Source: Cryptomeria japonica (lineage: Eukaryota > Streptophyta > Pinopsida > Cupressales > Cupressaceae). Taken from it: a stretch of DNA of 64,000 nucleotides. Below are positions 47,456 to 58,903 of the stretch, in pieces. The translations under genes and the position numbers were made by a program. Positions within the stretch are counted from its first letter, which is position 1. Every line of letters begins with the position of its first letter. The stretch is taken from the NCBI RefSeq assembly GCF_030272615.1, contig NC_081408.1, positions 623,346,383-623,410,382 on the forward strand, given 5' to 3'. The notes under the pieces were generated by a model, which saw only the letters and a program-made list of their open reading frames with translations, had not been told where the DNA came from and did not search any database.

Positions 47456-48225
47456 CTATGAAATAATTAGGACTACATTTCAAATTATGACCCAAATTTG
47501 GTGTACAGGGTTCAATTCAATAGTAGAATGTAAAATAGGATCTAGAATAACAAATGAGTTGTAGATGGATTGATGGATCTGAATAGAAAAAGATTGCATA
47601 TATTTTTAAATATTCTATGAATATAAATTTTCCTTTGTCAAAATGATTAAAATCAAGAAAGGGTTAAATGTTTGAGAAGGATGATATATATTTTCTCAAA
47701 GGAAATCATTGTTATGAAAAATTATGTTAATTTGGAAACAAGGAATAAGTATGTAAGAAGAGTACTTCCAAATTAATGTTTTGTAAAAATGAATATTAGT
47801 TGGCAAAGGAATTAACAAAGAAGAATTTTCAAGATATAAGAAAGAATTTCAATGTGATGAATACTAAATGGTTTGTGACCAAAATTAAAGTGGGGTGTTG
47901 GAATATTATAACAAATTTTCCCACAAAACTAAAAATTGACTAAGTTTGGATACTTCTAAATGTATTCATTATTTTAGCAAGTGTTTATTTCTAATATTTA
48001 CTGTATTGGGGAATTTCTATTATCTGTAGGTTGAATCTATCTTCTAAAATTATCTTGCATGTGTCTAAGACCTCTAGATAGTGAGGCAATTGAAATGCAT
48101 TTTTATGTCATGTGATCAAATCATTGTGTAATCAACTTATCAAGAAATGAATGATCAATGAATAGTTGAGTGTTGTAGAGGTCTTAAAAGTTTGACAAAA
48201 CTCTATTATTTTAATCCTACCATCC

Positions 48226-50210
48226 ACCTCCTTCAATTGAACATAATAAATAAATATCTTTTAATGAAAAATTATATATATTTGAAATTTTATAAATTAT
48301 AGTTATTAGTCTGTGCCTTAAGTAGGGAACTAATGTTTTCAACTTCCCCAAAAAAAGACATTAACATGTTTTGATAATTGTGCAAGCTAAAAAATTAAAG
48401 GTTACTATAAAGTTTCATTTTTATTAAAATTAAATTATTTTAAAATTTATTAATTATTTGACTTATGATTGGGTGCTTGATTTATTGTTGGGGTTTTTTT
48501 TTTTTTCCAAAAATATTTGTAATTTTGTAACATGGATGGAATGCATTATTTCATATTTCCTAAGCTGCTGCAATTTTTTTTAATTTACTCTTCACCTACG
48601 GTCAGGCCACTAGGTATTGGCAAATTTATTATACACACTCATTCTCCACGAAATTCATTAATTGCTGAGGTACGAGTGCATTTATTTCACCAGCTCTTAC
48701 TATCTGTGAAGTCCACCGCCTCATCTGCGAGACCTTCTACACTATTCAAGGAGCTTTGAAACACGACAATTGCTTTTTGTAGGGTATGGTAATATTTCTC
48801 CTCCAAAGCTTGCCCATTTTTCCTAAAAGGCGTCATTGATAGCATAATCCAGAATCTTGAGGTAAGTCACCTACCATGGTTTGAGTGGTTTCTACACATT
48901 TCATTGATTAAAATGTAATTTGATTTGTTAAATGGAATGGAGAACAAGAGAGTTTTGATGGTGGGAAACACATAAAGGGAATGCTTAATTTGGGCAAAAG
49001 CAAACACAAACATCTGAGCAGAAAGGGACTATCATTGCCTCCTTTTTCTAATGCCAAGTCCAAGACAACATACAGTCTAGCTAAATTAAGTACATGCTCT
49101 AACTTTTGCATTCCTTCTTATCTGTAATTAAAAGAATTAAAAAGTGAATTGTAATTTTATGCACTGAGAACAAGTTTCACTACATTAATTCCACAACCGC
49201 TTAATGTAAGTTTTAGGACAACAAAACTAGAGTGAGAGATTCTTACATTCATTCATATTTCTGAGTAAATCCCTTGGTCACGAATTGATATCTTCAGCGC
49301 CAATTTTTATTAGGTTTTTAATTACACCCATTTTTGGTTTTATTGAGCATATCATGTTCAGGTATTCATTTCATATGCAATGTTTGTCTGTAATTTTAGT
49401 CTATTTTGCAGGGTTTATTATGGTCTTACAAAATTAGACCAATATGCCCTGCTTTGCACTATTGCAAGTCATATTTTGTTCCTTGTAATTTCATCATTTG
49501 AAATGGCTTAGGTTTTAAGACTAATGTGAAATATTCTATTTTGTATTCCAAGCTTTCTTACATACACATGCATTGAGTATTGTCAGGCCATGCCATATTT
49601 AGCCTCAATTCTCTATTGTCATCCAGGTCAAATTGTAGAACATTTACAAATGAAATAGTGTAGTCTAAAGACACTCATAAAAAGGCAACCAGAAAAGATT
49701 CTAATAGCAAAAATACGCTTGAACTTTTTAAATTTTCTATCTTTATGTAATTACATGATTTAAAAAGAATATCTGCTTGTTGTAAACTACTTACCAGTTG
49801 TATCCAACATGTTCAGCTGATAACTTTTGATGTTTCTAAACACCCTATAAGTTAGTTGAATGCCTGAGGATCTTGAATAGTCCGACCCTGCTGCTCTCTC
49901 TACAAAAGTGACTGTTTCTGGGGGTTTTTGTCCTCAAGAAATTGCTATAGAAATGCTTGTGGGTTTTTTATCCAAGTGCCAAGGTGTGGTAGCAGCATCA
50001 TTTTTAAAATGAAGTTTTGGTTTATATTTTTCAATGGTATGCTCTCACTCCCTTGGTGCTTCCTATATTTTCTTTATCTATGATATCCACAACCATAGGT
50101 AATTAATCTATAATTAGTGCACCTAATAGGAAAATAACTTTCTAAAGTGTCTAATGGAGGATAGATAATTTTAGCAGCTTCTATATACTCAAAAAAATAC
50201 AACAACAACT
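48226..50210. other. intergenic DNA, no recognisable gene
   Basis: Mixed complexity. The frame at 48,532-48,759 has an ATG and 75 codons but no family resemblance, and is followed by AT-rich DNA. Some stretches (48.6-49.1 and 49.85-50.0 kb) look less AT-rich than the surroundings and could hold degenerate exons; I cannot name any. Confidence 0.5.
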
Positions 50211-51055
50211 AGTTATCAAAAGGAACACAACAAATAATTTTCCAGTTTATTGAAAGTTACAGATTCAGAACATTCGTCATGAAAATGGAACCTTATCTAC
50301 GTATCATCTCACAACATAGAGCTTGGCAACAACACAGGAAAAATAAAAATAAAATTAAAACCTCTCAAGTTCTCAACTACTAGCATGTACAGTAATTTGG
50401 AAGTCATTCCAAATTCAAGAGTCTGCCTCGTTATTGTACACTGATTCTATTTAGATTCTTTTCTGATCACCCAAATAAGGTATTGATTTTAAAATATTTT
50501 TTCTTACAATTTTTGGTTTTCTTCCTTTATTTCTGGTTTGATTGCTTTCTGCTGGGCACAACCAGTTTTCTTGAATCAACTTATAGCCATTGTGCTGATC
50601 ATGGATTCTTATTTGGCCTTGTGAAACTCAACAGATAGTTATCAAAAAGAACACAAAAAATAATTTTCCTATTTATTGAAAATTATAGATTCAGAATATT
50701 TGTCATGAAAATGGAACCTTATCAACACATCAACTCACGACATAGAGCCTGGCAACAACACAACACAAACAAAAGTAAAATTAAAACCTCTCAAGTTCTC
50801 AACTACTAGCATGGACACTGATTTGGAAGTCATTCCAAATTCAAGAGTCTACCTAATTGTTGTACACTGATTTTCTTCAGATTCTTTTCAGATCACCCAA
50901 ACAAGGTATTGATTTTAAAAGATTTTTTCTTAAAATTTTTGGTTTTCTTCCTTTATTTCTGGTCTGATTACTTTCTATTGGGCACAACCAATTTTCTTGA
51001 ATCAACTTATACCCATTATGCTGGTCATGGACTCTTATTTGGCCTTGTGAAATTC
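50211..51055. repeat. tandem duplication, 426-bp period, two copies
   Basis: 50,211-50,636 and 50,637-51,055 match from AGTTATCAAAA to TTTGGCCTTGTGAAA with about 10% differences. On the minus strand the right-hand part of each unit is open for about 40 codons (QGQIR(I/V)HDQHNGYKLIQ, NWLCP), and most substitutions between copies there are synonymous. It might be a small exon of an unrecognised gene. Confidence 0.75.
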
Positions 51056-52329
51056 TTTAAGTTAAAATACTAAATATTCACAAATTTTTGAATGACAATA
51101 TTTTCATTTGCAATTGACGGTTAAAAGAAGCAAAAAAAATTGGTGAATATTAATTATCCATTGATGTTTTTCTTCTTACAAATTTGCTTGGTTTGCTTGG
51201 TTGCACCTTTTACTCCATAGGTTGTAGCTTCTCTTCAGAACTTGAGAGAGCCAACACATGGGAGTCTTCGTGAGAATCAATCAAAGTGCTCAATATCATA
51301 GGCAAAATTCCTTAGCTCATGCTTCAATCACCAACACAACTCACTGCACCACTTGCATCGTGAACACAACTTTTGCATACAAACCCTTCTTACAATGCAC
51401 AATTGAAACTATAGATGGAGTTGTCGATTGCACCTTGCACACTATACTCTTGCAGGAGAACTTTCCTTGCCTTGCATAAATACCATTTGAAAACTACAAA
51501 AACAACATGTCAACAGTTGTCTATCTACTTTGAAAGTTTGAAATACAAGGAGATTTCACACTTTCCATGGACAATTCCATCATTGCGATAACAAAAGAGA
51601 CCACAACTGTAAGTTTTTCAATACCACTCCTTTCTATTGCTATGATTTAACCACATTGATTTACATTACACATATATTTCATTGCACATGATCATATCGT
51701 ATTTTCAACATTTCGTTTTCAATTCTTTTATGTTCTGCACAAAAACATTTCAAATTTATTGTTTTCTATTTGACAAAATCATAATACTCTTGTATGTTAA
51801 TCATAAATATGCAGGTCACTACTATTGAAAAATACATCTGATCATTAGTGAAGTAGAAAGACTACAACAATTTTGCCTCTTCGTCTTTCATAAGACAATT
51901 TTGTTCATATCTTTGTATGTAGTTTATGTTATACATTTCGTTGCCTTAAACATTTAAGACTGTTTATTTTTCAACGTATTCTATCTCTCTGCAAATATTA
52001 ATATTACTATCATCCTCCTTTTACTTCATTCTATTTTCAAATCACTTTCTTTTCATTTTAAGTACAAAAACTTAGCTGATATGCATTCTTTCCTAACACT
52101 CCTTAATATTGCAGGTTTTTCAATTCACAGTCTACAAAACATCAGCAACTTCACACTATGACTATTGAAGACCTCACACTAATACTCTTCCATGTATAGT
52201 GTTTATAGTAGTGTTCAGTTTTTGCAAATATAAAACATGAAAAGCTCCCTGGAAAATCTCTTGAACAGATTCTACTTGTTAATTTTTTTGTTACTTTTGC
52301 AGCCCTGCTTAATATACTTTCTTTTAGCC
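51056..52329. other. intergenic DNA, no recognisable gene
   Basis: A 73-codon ATG frame at 51,258-51,479 with several Cys and Thr shows no family resemblance. The rest is AT-rich. Confidence 0.5.
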
Positions 52330-52337
52330 CTTCAGAC

Positions 52338-52853
52338 CTATGTTATCAAAAATGAGAAACGAGAAACGCAACAGCAATGGCAACGTGACGAGAAACAGAA
52401 GTTTAAAAGGTTGCATATAAGAAACGGATTATATATATATATATATAAAATTAATTTTAAAAATAAAAAATAAAAAACATATATCTCTATAAAAATTTTG
52501 AACATTCTTTGATTTCATTCTTTCATTTTAAAATAATTTGTATAAAACATTTCACACAATAAGTATAATAAAACTAGGAGGACAAAAATAAATTTGTGTG
52601 ATACTTAACTCTGGCTTACAAAATTTGCAAATTAATGTAAACTCTAGTTTGAGCTTTATTGGCATTTATAAACTAATGTAAACTCCACCTCTAAGTTGAG
52701 GAAAAGATAAAAATATCTTTGTTTTTATTTAAATTTTAACGCAACTACTAGAAAAATGAAAATCACGACTGAAATGGCCGTCGGCAACGGGATACCCGTT
52801 TCTGCCGTCGAAATGTGAAATGGAAGTCTCCCATCGCGTTTCTGGTAACTAGG
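52338..52853. mobile_element. candidate hAT-like MITE, 516 bp
   Basis: Imperfect terminal inverted repeats (CTATGTTATCAAAAATGAG at the left, complement of TTTCTGGTAACTAGG at the right) share the GTTA(T/C)CA core. GAAACG/CGTTTC subterminal motifs repeat at both ends. Flanks are CTTCAGAC (52,330-52,337) and CTTCAAAC (52,854-52,861), an 8-bp duplication with one mismatch, as hAT transposases make. The interior is AT-rich with an (AT)n run and no coding capacity. Confidence 0.5.
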
Positions 52854-52861
52854 CTTCAAAC

Positions 52862-53664
52862 TATCTAAATTTCATAGCATTGAACAAACATTAACCAAAT
52901 GACACTCTGATTTTGATGCTGCTATGCATGGCAAGTAAATATGATGATGGTCTGATTTTAAACATGCCATACTCAGTTTGATTTTGGACATGACAATCTG
53001 ATTTTCAATGCAAATAATCTATACCTGTTTATTATATTTTGTTTCTTTGTTACATTTATGTGCCAATGATGTTGCTTCTCTGAAAGTTAATTCTGTTTCC
53101 AACTCCACATTCACAATTTTGTACAAATTCAACTCTAACAATTATCGCTAAATTATTTGTAAAATTTGTTTTGATCTTTTTAAAAGACTCCACTTCGCTT
53201 TACAAAGTTATTTATTATGATGCAAATCTCATTCCACTCATAGCTCCTTCCTCATTTCTCCTTACAATCCAATGCACCTCATACCACTGCAGATACTATT
53301 TCCAAGTGCCTGCTATTTTTTTCAATAGGTAGGGACTCCAGCTCTACAAAGCTCTTGTTAATTAATGAAAAAAAATTGAAAATTAATATTTGTTAAATTT
53401 TATTTGAACTGTGAAAACATTATTTTTCTAAAAATAAAATTTAAAACATCAAAATTATTAAAAATTAAGAATTAAAAAAAACGCATAATAATAACCGCTC
53501 CCCAAAAAAACGAAACAAAACCAAACAAAACGCATCGAGAGAGCTGCTACTATAGTATAGGGCATTTGTATTTGCATGGTTGAGGAAGTCTCGTTGTAGA
53601 TGTAGTACGAGTTAATATGAGAGCCAACATTTGTTCTATCGAAACTCATAACCATATTAGTACT
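52862..53664. other. intergenic DNA upstream of TNL2
   Basis: No gene or repeat is recognised. AT-rich. Confidence 0.6.
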
Positions 53665-53782
53665 ATAGATTCGACGAGGACAAAAAAAAACTATTAGATT
53701 AGACGAGGAGAAAGAAAACTAACTCTTAGATTCGACGAGGACAAAAAAAACTAACTGTTAGATTCAACGAGGACAAAAAAAC
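53665..53782. repeat. minisatellite, ~32-bp unit, ~4 copies, in the TNL2 promoter region
   Basis: The unit is TTAGATTCGACGAGGACAAA followed by A-rich sequence and CTAACT, repeated four times with single-base changes. It ends about 200 bp before the TNL2 ATG. Its absence upstream of TNL1 indicates it arose after duplication. Any regulatory effect is speculative. Confidence 0.85.
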
Positions 53783-53985
53783 GCTGTTTAAAAAACAATT
53801 GGGTGCGGCATTCATTGGCGTCTTCTACGTCATCGTTCTATGACTTTGTTAAATGTTGAAATGATCGACCGGCTCAATTATTTGCATCTGTCCTATATCA
53901 AGCTCAACTTCTAAGTTATGCACAATTGGGTTGAATCCTTTACGCCTCTGCATGATTGCTTTCTCCTTACAATTGTAACTTTAAG
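53783..53985 (+). promoter_or_regulatory. proximal 5' flank of TNL2
   Basis: 203 bp between the minisatellite and the ATG. It contains TTGAATCCTTTACGCCTCTG, similar to the TNL1 leader. No convincing TATA box; transcription start unknown. Confidence 0.4.
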
Positions 53986-56900
53986 ATGGATGGATTCAAG
54001 CCTTACGTACCTGCTGCCACAAAAGTTTCTTTCAATGATAAGAGATATCACGTGTTTCTGAGTTTCAGGGGAAAAGATGTGAGAAAAACTCTGGTTGATC
54101 ATCTCTTCCAAGCTCTCTCCGCAGCTGGATTGAATGTGTTTCTTGACAGCTACCATTTGAAAAGGGGAGAAATCATTGATTTAAGCCTGGAAAGAGCGAT
54201 TGAGAGCAGTGCCATACGCATTCCTATATTTTCCAAAGGATATGCAAGCTCTGCATGGTGTCTGCAGGAGGCAGCCTTAATGTTGGGTTCTCCTGGGTTG
54301 ATCATTCCTCTCTTTTATGAAATGGAACCAACCCATGTTAGATACCCGGATAATGAATCCAGTCCGTACAAGAAGTCGTTTGAAAAGCATTATAGACATC
54401 CAGATCGATATTTAAGAGAGGAGATTGATGGGTGGAAGAATGCCCTTCAACAGATCTGCTGTCGCTCAGGCTGGTCCCTGGATATGACTGGAGGGTAAGT
54501 AATTTACCTCACTTTCTGCTGTTTTTTCTAATTTTAACTAATAGCTCAAAATCAAATTCCATATGTAAGAGATTGAAAAGAAATTATTAAGCCCCCGATG
54601 TATTATCGACTAGCGCAGGAATCATGGCGACTATTAGATTAAAATATAAAGAAAAGATGCAGCTTTATATTAGTCTGCTGAGGTTTAGTAGATAAAAGAG
54701 AAATTCTGCATGATTGTTTGTGTAGATAGAAGAATTTTTTTGGTTAAGTTAGCGATAATTTTTTAACGTAATGAGAAATTGTTTTGTGGGAGAAACATAC
54801 CTTGTTGAGAGGCATTAAAATTGCCAATTTAGTTACTTCTTGTGTTAAATCCTAAATTTTAGAATTTGTTCATAGATTCTTAGAGTCTCTTCATTAAGGC
54901 CAACATAGAGATTTATTTCTACATTAGGAAGTGTATGAAGTGTATTATGTCATTGAATCTTACATGGTTGGATATGGATTTAGGGTAAAATTATTTCATT
55001 GTAAAGTCTTTGTTTTCTTCTTGTTTAATCAAATTACAAAAATTGTTTATTTCATTTGTATTTGGGCTAGGCAACCTAATCTTTTATTGTCGTTTTGGTT
55101 TGATTCTTTCTATAAATCTATTGGTAATATATTAATTCATTTTTTAAGGATAAACTTTATTAGCTCACTTTTTGACAGAACTTGATCTAGGTTTTCCTTC
55201 TAATGTTACTGTTATTTTGACACTAGTCACTTTGGTTAGAAATTATCAATTCTCCAAACCTAAGTTTGTAGATGTAGCTTTGTGGCTCTAGAGGAATGTT
55301 ATACCCCACAAGTGCATTGCTAATGGTTTCTTTGAATATCTTCATCCTACTAAAGTTTCATCTCATAGTTTGGTAGATACTTCAAATTTGGTGGTGCACG
55401 TTCCTTTGATTATTGAGTAGTGTGGATTTGATAAGGTTGTGGATGTGACTTTCAAGCAGAGGATTGTTTGTCCTCCACCATTACATTGTAATGGTTCCTT
55501 TAAATATCCTCATCATATGAAAGTTTTATCTCTTAGGATAGTAGATCCTTCAATTTTGTTGGTGTTTGTCCCTTTGATTGTTGATTCATGTGCATAAATA
55601 TTACAGGTTAAGAAGGCCTCTTCTTCCTTATAATTGAATGTCTTCATGTTGGATATCATTTGTGGTCATTCAATTCCTTCTATGATAATATTGTTTGATG
55701 AGGGACAATAACCCCCTTCAACTTTTAGTCTTGATGTTGAAGGTAATAATGCTTCTTTGATTATATAGAAAATGTGGAAGAAAGGTCTTTCAAATAATTA
55801 GTATTATAGAGTGAAGAGAAGTAGACCTAGTATCAAAGCAATGTTTTTGTTCATTTTATGTATGGGTGTCAACTTTCAATATAATCATAGCTTGATTTCA
55901 TATGGACTTGATGTGGTTTATTATTTGTTGTTTGATGTTTTTTTCTAGTGGTCTAATGCCTCAATATTATTTGTCTATTATTGACAAATTGCCAAGTATT
56001 AAAAATTTAATATTATATCTGGTATAATTTTGTTAAAAAATTGAGCATCTTGCAAAACCTCTTATTTATGTCTAATAAAATGTACAAATTAAAACATAAA
56101 TCTTAAGCAAATAAGATAACTCAAGATAAGTTTAAATAAATATATTTAAGATATTTATACTAAATAATATTTTAACTTTATTTTAAATAATTATATTTTA
56201 GATATAAATTCTATAAAAAACAATTTGATACTCTGTTATATTTTTTTGATTTCATGTATCAAAACAGCTAACTTCTGCATAATAGTATGAATATTATATT
56301 TTTCAGATAATAAGAATGAATATAAACTAGATGTACTTTACGATATCATTGACATGCGAGCTACTTCCTTTTAATGAATATATCTTGCTTAACTTTCTAT
56401 TAGTTTAGAAAAACGGTGCCATATATGCTTTGTCACTTGTCCATGATAGAAAGTTAAAATTATCATTTCTTTCTTTGTTTTAAACTGTCTAAGTGTAACT
56501 TCGCCGTATGCAGCTTCGAAGCTCAGCTAGTGAAGAAGGTGGTGAATGACATAATAAAGACACTTGACAGAGTGCCCTTAGAAGTTGCCAAATATCCAGT
56601 GGGATTGGAAGCCCTGAGAAATGCCCTCCTTCAAAAATTACATCTCAATTCAGCCGGAAGAGTGGTTAAAGTAGGAATATGGGGTATAGGCGCTATTGGC
56701 AAGTCCACAGTTGCAAAGGCCGTGTACAATGAAGTTTATGATTGTTTTGATGCTGCTACATTTTTATTTAATGTGCGCGGCACTAGCCTTACAAAATTGC
56801 AGGAGAAAATTTTAAAAAATTTGGTGAACTATAGTGAGGAAGTGGAGAGTGTTGAGAAGGGCATATCCTTGTTGAGAGGTCGATTGGGTGGAGTGCGTGC

Positions 56901-58903
56901 CCTCCTCATTTTGGATGACGTGGATGATCGCCTACAATTGGATGCCTTGGCTGGGGATTGGCTTGCCTCTGGCAGCCGAGTCATCATAACTTCTAGAGAT
57001 AAACACATTCTCAATGCTGCTCACATTTCATCCGCATGCATTCACCAGATGAGCGGATTGGGGAGAAATGAAAGTCTCCAGTTGTTTAGTTGGCACGCCT
57101 TCCTCAGACCATCCCCAATTCCCGGTTATGAGGAGCTCTCCAAAAGAATAGTGGAGACTTGCAAGGGGCACCCTCTTTCTCTGGAAGTCATCGGAGCTTT
57201 CTTGTATGACAAGCAGGATGACAGTGACATTGATTGCTGGAATGAAACTGTAGACAACATTACAGTGAATAGAGACATATTTAAAACACTCTACATCAGT
57301 TATAGTGGTCTTAGTACTGAGGAAAAGGAAATATTTTTGGACATTGCTTGCTTTTTTATTGGAGAACGCAAAACTTCTCCCATTGTTTTCTGGAAATCCA
57401 TGTACAAGAACGTGGGCATTGCTATCTCTAATCTATCAATGAAGCTGCTGATAAAGATAGACAAGAGAAAAGTATTTGATATGCATGACCTCGTGCGAGA
57501 CATGGGGCGAATCATTGCTGAAAAAGAGCAAACCCGGCAATGGCAGACTGCCCAGTCAAGCAGGTCATTCAAATATGCTAGCAATATCAATACATCTTGC
57601 CTTCGTCTCTATAAAGGTGATTTACGGTGTCTTGAAATGTTGTGCACATCTAGTCTTCGCTATCTTCATTTGGAGCAAGTTCACATAGAAGATACCATAC
57701 ACAGTCTTCCTCCGAGTTTGATATGGCTAAAGGTGGACTCTTGTTCCTTTCCAATCACAATGCACAGCTCAAACTTGTTCGACTTAATTTTAGGAACGGA
57801 AAAGAAATCTACCTTTATTGTAGGCAGCATATCGCAATTGAGGATCATGGACTTGACCAACTGCAGACCCTTACAAAACGTCCCTGACACCATTAGTCAT
57901 TTGTCACTTTTGCAGTCATTGAAATTGTCTGGATGTCAGAGATTGGATTGTCTTCCTAACACCATTTGCAACCTCTCACAACTGCTATACTTGAATTTGA
58001 GTTACTGTGAGAAATTAAGATACCTTCCTGAGAGCATTGGAAACTTGTCACAGCTGCAGTACTTGAACTTAACTTGTTGTAAAATCTTACTTAAACTTCC
58101 TAACAGCATTGGCAAGCTCTCACAGTTGAAGCAATTAAGTCTGAGCTGGTGCAAAAAATTACAGAGCCTTCCAGAAACAATTAGCGACTTGTCAAAGCTG
58201 GAAAAATTGGATATGCTGAGCTGTTATTCTGCATGGAAGTCAATTCCTTATGCCATTTTGATCCAGCCGACACTATACCTTTTAGGATTACCTCCTGAGG
58301 TGGAGAGCTGGCGGAGGCTTCTAGTGCAGAAACCATGTCTTAGGGAGAATCAAGATCAGATGGAGAAGCATACTTCTCGAGAGTCTAGTCGAGCTTCTAG
58401 GAAAGCCATGGCAGAATTTAGGGCAATCTTAGCCCGTGAATGCCGTAAGTAAATGCAGTGTACTCACTTCGATTTTGAATACTTATAGTCGTTTCACTAT
58501 AGCCTATCATATAATTTTATGGAATGAAATTTTTTCATTTCTCTATTTGCATGAAATTGTAAAACAATGCACTGCCTGCAAAATTACGAATAAAAGCATA
58601 ATACAAAGAGTAGATGGAAACAGTATACCTTAAACCTTTACGCCCATTTTTGTATGCAATCTTAAGCATTACTTGCGCCTCACAGTTTATTTAGAAACAC
58701 CTAATTACATTTGGTAACATACTTTGTTTTTCTTAAACCCAGAAATGTTGGAGTCCTACCACGAGTGGATTCGATCTTCTTGTTTCGCAGATGGAAGCAG
58801 CGACCCAGCCCTTTCAACAAGAAAGCCATTTTGCTTCGTAGATAGGGGCAGCGACCCACCTCTTTCAACAAAGAAACCCTTGTTTCGAAGGTTTGAGGAA
58901 TAA
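53986..58903 (+). CDS. TNL2: TIR-NB-ARC-LRR immune receptor, three exons, apparently intact
   Basis: Exons are 53,986-54,494, 56,514-58,444 and 58,743-58,903, joined in frame (phases 2 and 1), about 866 residues. Exon 1 encodes the TIR domain (about residues 20-150; YHVFLSFRGKDVRKTL, SSAWCLQEA with the catalytic-position Glu). Exon 2 encodes NB-ARC: P-loop GIGAIGKS (about 227), kinase-2 ALLILDDVD (about 300), GSRVIITSRD, GHPLSLEVIG in place of GLPL, FLDIACFF and MHDLVRD (about 493). About seven LRRs follow (550-745), of which four are 24-residue units like LSQLQYLNL..C..L..LP. Exon 2 would stop at TAA 58,450, but a consensus donor GTAAGT at 58,445 and acceptor at 58,742 lead to an open third exon ending TAA 58,901. 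TNLs sense pathogen effectors; the TIR domain cleaves NAD after oligomerisation. The LRR region is short for the family. The start is the first ATG (MDGF), shared with TNL1. Confidence 0.88.
54495..56513 (+). other. intron 1 of TNL2 (2,019 bp) with an internal tandem repeat
   Basis: Donor GTAAGT at 54,495, acceptor GTATGCAG at 56,506-56,513. Within it, 55,300-55,420 and 55,475-55,595 are an imperfect repeat with period about 172 bp (AATGGTTTCTTTGAATATCT versus AATGGTTCCTTTAAATATCC), perhaps a piece of an old element. It is longer than the 817-bp equivalent in TNL1. Confidence 0.75.

Larger units (their letters stand above)
45204..48225 (+). mobile_element. possible degenerate LTR retroelement interrupting the TIR pseudogene
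   Basis: TGTTGGAATATTAT at about 45,206 and 47,897 begins two loosely similar stretches that share CTCCCAC/TTCCCAC, TACCTCTA/GACCTCTA and AGGCAATTG in order, as two old LTRs would. After the first, ATGACATTAGAGTAG resembles a decayed tRNA-Met primer site. The following 45,452-45,960 matches the fragment at 9.18-9.68 kb. No protein domain is readable. The 46.4-kb LINE fragment is nested inside. Boundaries are approximate. Confidence 0.35.

Noticed and set aside
47286-47495. Repeat protein HTHRDVYYYSLTP
   Set aside because: It is the minus strand of a 45-bp minisatellite; there is no start context and no homologue known to me.
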